From Pycnopodia helianthoides (lineage: Eukaryota > Echinodermata > Asteroidea > Forcipulatida > Asteriidae): a stretch of DNA of 64,000 nt. Under the pieces are notes generated by a model. That model was not told the origin of the DNA. It saw only the letters and a list, made by a program, of their open reading frames with translations, and did not search any database. Below are positions 61,533 through 64,000 of the stretch, one piece after another. The translations under genes were made by a program, and so were the position numbers. How positions within the stretch are numbered: the first letter of the stretch is position 1; each line of letters opens with the position of its first letter. The DNA lies in the NCBI GenBank assembly GCA_032158295.1, contig CM063252.1, positions 12,079,337-12,143,336 on the forward strand, read 5' to 3'.

Positions 61533-63440
61533 ACGTACTTTGTTCACTCTAACAATGCTTTATGCCCCTTGAAATTGTAAAAGGTTGATAGTTATGATCG
61601 ATAGCTTGTCATAAATTAATTGAAAATATGCGCCTTTTCACTATTGGACTGGCACCCGAGGTGCGGAATGACGAATGCGAAGTGCATTCGTTGATTGTCA
61701 AGTTAGGCCCGCGTTATGCAACCGTGGTGCGTTTGATGAGTGGTGGAGGGCAGCCGGATCAAGCCACGTATCCCCCCCGGCTAGCTCATGGGCCCCGTTG
61801 TGTGGTTTGAAATGTGGACCCCGTTGTTCAAATCCCCAATGAGCGGTTCGCGTATGTTCCACCTATGAGCAAGACGCTCACACCCTGCGTAAACCCTCAG
61901 TATACAAATCAAAACAAAACAAAAAGTAACTCTTACAAACTTGAATTTGATTGACATCATAAAAGTGAATCAAATAGTTTTAATTGTTGATTGCCTAGTT
62001 TGGTAGGTTACATAACTTAGTGAAGAGTTGTTACTGACAGAACTGAAGTTTTAATGAAACATTATCCGCTATAAGCACACGGTCATGAAGTTTTTGTAAC
62101 CGTCCAAAGCCTCCACGATGACGAATGAACGTTATAAAAGTGACCACCATTTTCACATCGGGCCTTAAGTTGCATTGTCTAGATCACACACCGGTATCTG
62201 AAAACCCACCTTAAAAAAGAGAGAGAGCAAGCAGACGTACAAAAGTAGCCGTTCACCTGAGCCTCGACACAAACACAGAATCATCTCAAATTTGAACACC
62301 TGTGGCCCTGAGGAGTTGGGCAAAGGTAAACTCAGATCCATTGGTCATGCCGATCTTAGCGTGGGTAAACTACCGTGGTGTCAGTTGGCAAACATTATAT
62401 GAGCGCTCTCCTACCCAACTCGTCCAGTAGGCCGAAGAATGTGTAGGGGGTGGGTGTGTGTGTGTGGGGGGGGGGGGGTGTAAAGGGCAAACATGCTACC
62501 GGGTAGCGGTGTTTTTTTTTTCCCCTTGCCTCTTTTGATCTGGCGATTGCATGAATGGTAGATACCCAGCATACTGAGTATGTTGTCTAGTTTGGGGCTG
62601 TTCATGTGTTACTGGCAGATGGTCGAGTTGATCATACAATAAACATCCATGACAGTGGCGTAAAGAATAGAAGGTTGGGGTTAGGGTTAATGCGCATATA
62701 GAATTGTATAACCTCTCTTTATAATACAGCAAACCTGTATAGATTATAGTGTAACGTGCATGCAGTAATAAATACACGATCGTTATTATTTGATGCTAAT
62801 TATTTCATGTTTCTCGCAATAATTATCGCATCAATCTTACGCAGTTTTCAAATCGATGGGTTTTACACACTTCCCAAACGAAAAAAAAAAAATAAATAAC
62901 AATAAACAACACACGCTGTTATTTGGAATTTAATTCACGAACTTTCCTGTCAATAACGCTTGTGTCGCAAAATGCGTCTGTGTCGTACAGAAAAACTTAC
63001 TTGACTTTTTCTGACTTCGAAATTAAAGTGTACAAGTAAACAAAAGCAACGCCTAACCATTGCTGAACAGCCTTTTTTCAATGAAATGAAATATTTTCAG
63101 TTTTGGATTATACAGTGTTTCTTGAAATGTAGCGCTATCTCACTCGTTCAGATCGAGTGACGGTTATCTCTCTGAATTTAGTATTCAGTTACGTTGAAAA
63201 TAAAATTTCTTGTAACTGCCAAGAAAATAACTTCATGGTGATCCATATCTTTTAAGAACCTTCCTCGTTGTATTGAATGACCCACGTTCACCACCGTCCT
63301 CCGTGTGCGGGGCTGGGGATTTGAGTGTTAATTTGTCCAGTCGATGCTCAGGCGCATCGTTATTCATTCACAGCTGGAGGGGTAAAGGGGAACGCGAGCC
63401 CCCGTGCCAAAATTGACCCAAACTTCAATGGGAGACTTTG
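61533..63440. other. Non-coding stretch, no gene seen
   Basis: AT-rich with a TG/G tract at 62451-62478 (G run of thirteen at 62466-62478) and A runs near 62881. Frames are under 95 codons. No RNA gene seen. Confidence 0.6.
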
Positions 63441-63554
63441 GAACGCTAGGTGGCAGCAAACTTAATATGTAAATTGCTTACGTAGTTCTGAGCGTGCGCA
63501 CTTTTCCCCGAGAACATTGGATATACCAGATGAGTCTGCTGCCACCTAGCGTCC
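63441..63554. promoter_or_regulatory. Convergent pair of CTCF-like motifs
   Basis: ACGCTAGGTGGCAG at 63443-63456 matches 13 of 14 positions of a strong CTCF-type core (CCGCTAGGTGGCAG). Its exact reverse complement lies at 63539-63552. The full 18-base arms agree at 17 positions and are 78 bases apart, so the two sites point towards each other. The spacer contains a CpG-rich GCGTGCGCAC. CTCF recognises this motif across bilaterians, and sites in convergent orientation anchor chromatin loops in vertebrates. The alternative is a foldback element whose inverted ends happen to match the motif. Confidence 0.42.
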
Positions 63555-63667
63555 CCGCACGTCTCATTATTAACCTTCGTATTCTTGGTTTTGTTTTTTT
63601 AAGTGAGAGCAGTTGAGGCTCCATCAAGTTATTGTGTATACATGCTTATTCGGTACAACACTTCAAT

Positions 63668-63722
63668 CAAGCGGACCGAGCCTTAACCGAAGCCCTCACC
63701 GAAATAGTGGTTTCGAAAAGGG
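63668..63722. mobile_element. End fragment of a family F2 foldback element
   Basis: GGACCGAGCCTTAACCGAAG and GTGGTTTCGAAAAGGG match the right end of the copies at 4690 and 45690. No matching left arm is obvious upstream, so this is a solo end or a badly decayed copy. Confidence 0.45.
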
Positions 63723-64000
63723 AAATAGAAAAACAAAATAGATGCATGGTCCATGAAGCCGAGAAGACCTAGAACTTGGATTGTTCGAAAAAATAATGCT
63801 CTGGTTTTGGCTCAGGATTTTAATTTACCTTTTAGGACAGATTACCCAAAACACAAAAAAAAGTCGGGAGACTTCGCTCTCGCAACACGTGCCCCTATTC
63901 AACCCCATTCAAACAAAATAGTTGATTAGTGCTGGCTGCCAAATTAATAGCCAGTCCTCGTTTTTCAGTGTTAGTCTTATTCTTTCAGCGATATTGCTCC
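63723..64000. other. Non-coding tail of the window
   Basis: AT-rich unique sequence. Nothing recognised. Confidence 0.6.

Overview
This window looks like a gene-poor intergenic or intronic stretch of an animal nuclear genome. Nothing in it behaves like bacterial, viral or organellar DNA: there are no operons, no long open frames and no dense coding. The longest ATG-initiated open frame is about 200 codons and is unlike any family I know. The repeat content (tRNA-derived SINE-like elements, short foldback elements with inverted ends, minisatellites, many G/C homopolymers) fits a marine invertebrate deuterostome. From memory of the repeat style I favour an echinoderm, possibly a sea star. That is inference, not proof.

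Layout. 0-11 kb: AT-rich unique sequence with a compact hairpin (about 2.0 kb), a foldback element (4.7 kb), a tRNA-derived element (5.2 kb) and a CAA/CAG microsatellite (6.4 kb). 11.4-12.6 kb: a CpG-rich patch with NRF1-like and CRE motifs, then a tandem array of units of about 43 bp whose first two units are inverted. 14.65 kb: a long hairpin. 19.1 kb: one of two copies of a MITE-like element of about 315 bp (the other is at 49.9 kb). 21.3 kb: a dispersed repeat. 22.8-37 kb: alternating AT-rich filler and GC-richer blocks that carry E2F, POU and homeodomain-like motifs and look like candidate regulatory DNA. 35.4-45.9 kb: four foldback elements of two families. 48 kb: a tRNA-Leu/Ser-like SINE. 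52.1-53.25 kb: the best protein-coding candidate in the window, a possible terminal exon, followed by a tandem duplication with a period of about 290 bp. 59.9 kb: a second tRNA-derived element with terminal inverted repeats. 61.2 kb: a 17-copy minisatellite with a 21-bp unit. 63.4 kb: a convergent pair of CTCF-like motifs.

No gene is annotated with confidence. Two low-confidence exon candidates are given (30.4-30.65 kb minus, 52.13-52.34 kb plus). I found no rRNA, no intact tRNA gene, no recognisable microRNA seed in a hairpin, no transposase or reverse transcriptase, and no CRISPR array. The regulatory motif clusters may serve a gene outside the window, but nothing here identifies it. All repeat-family and regulatory calls rest on reading the bases by eye; no search was run.
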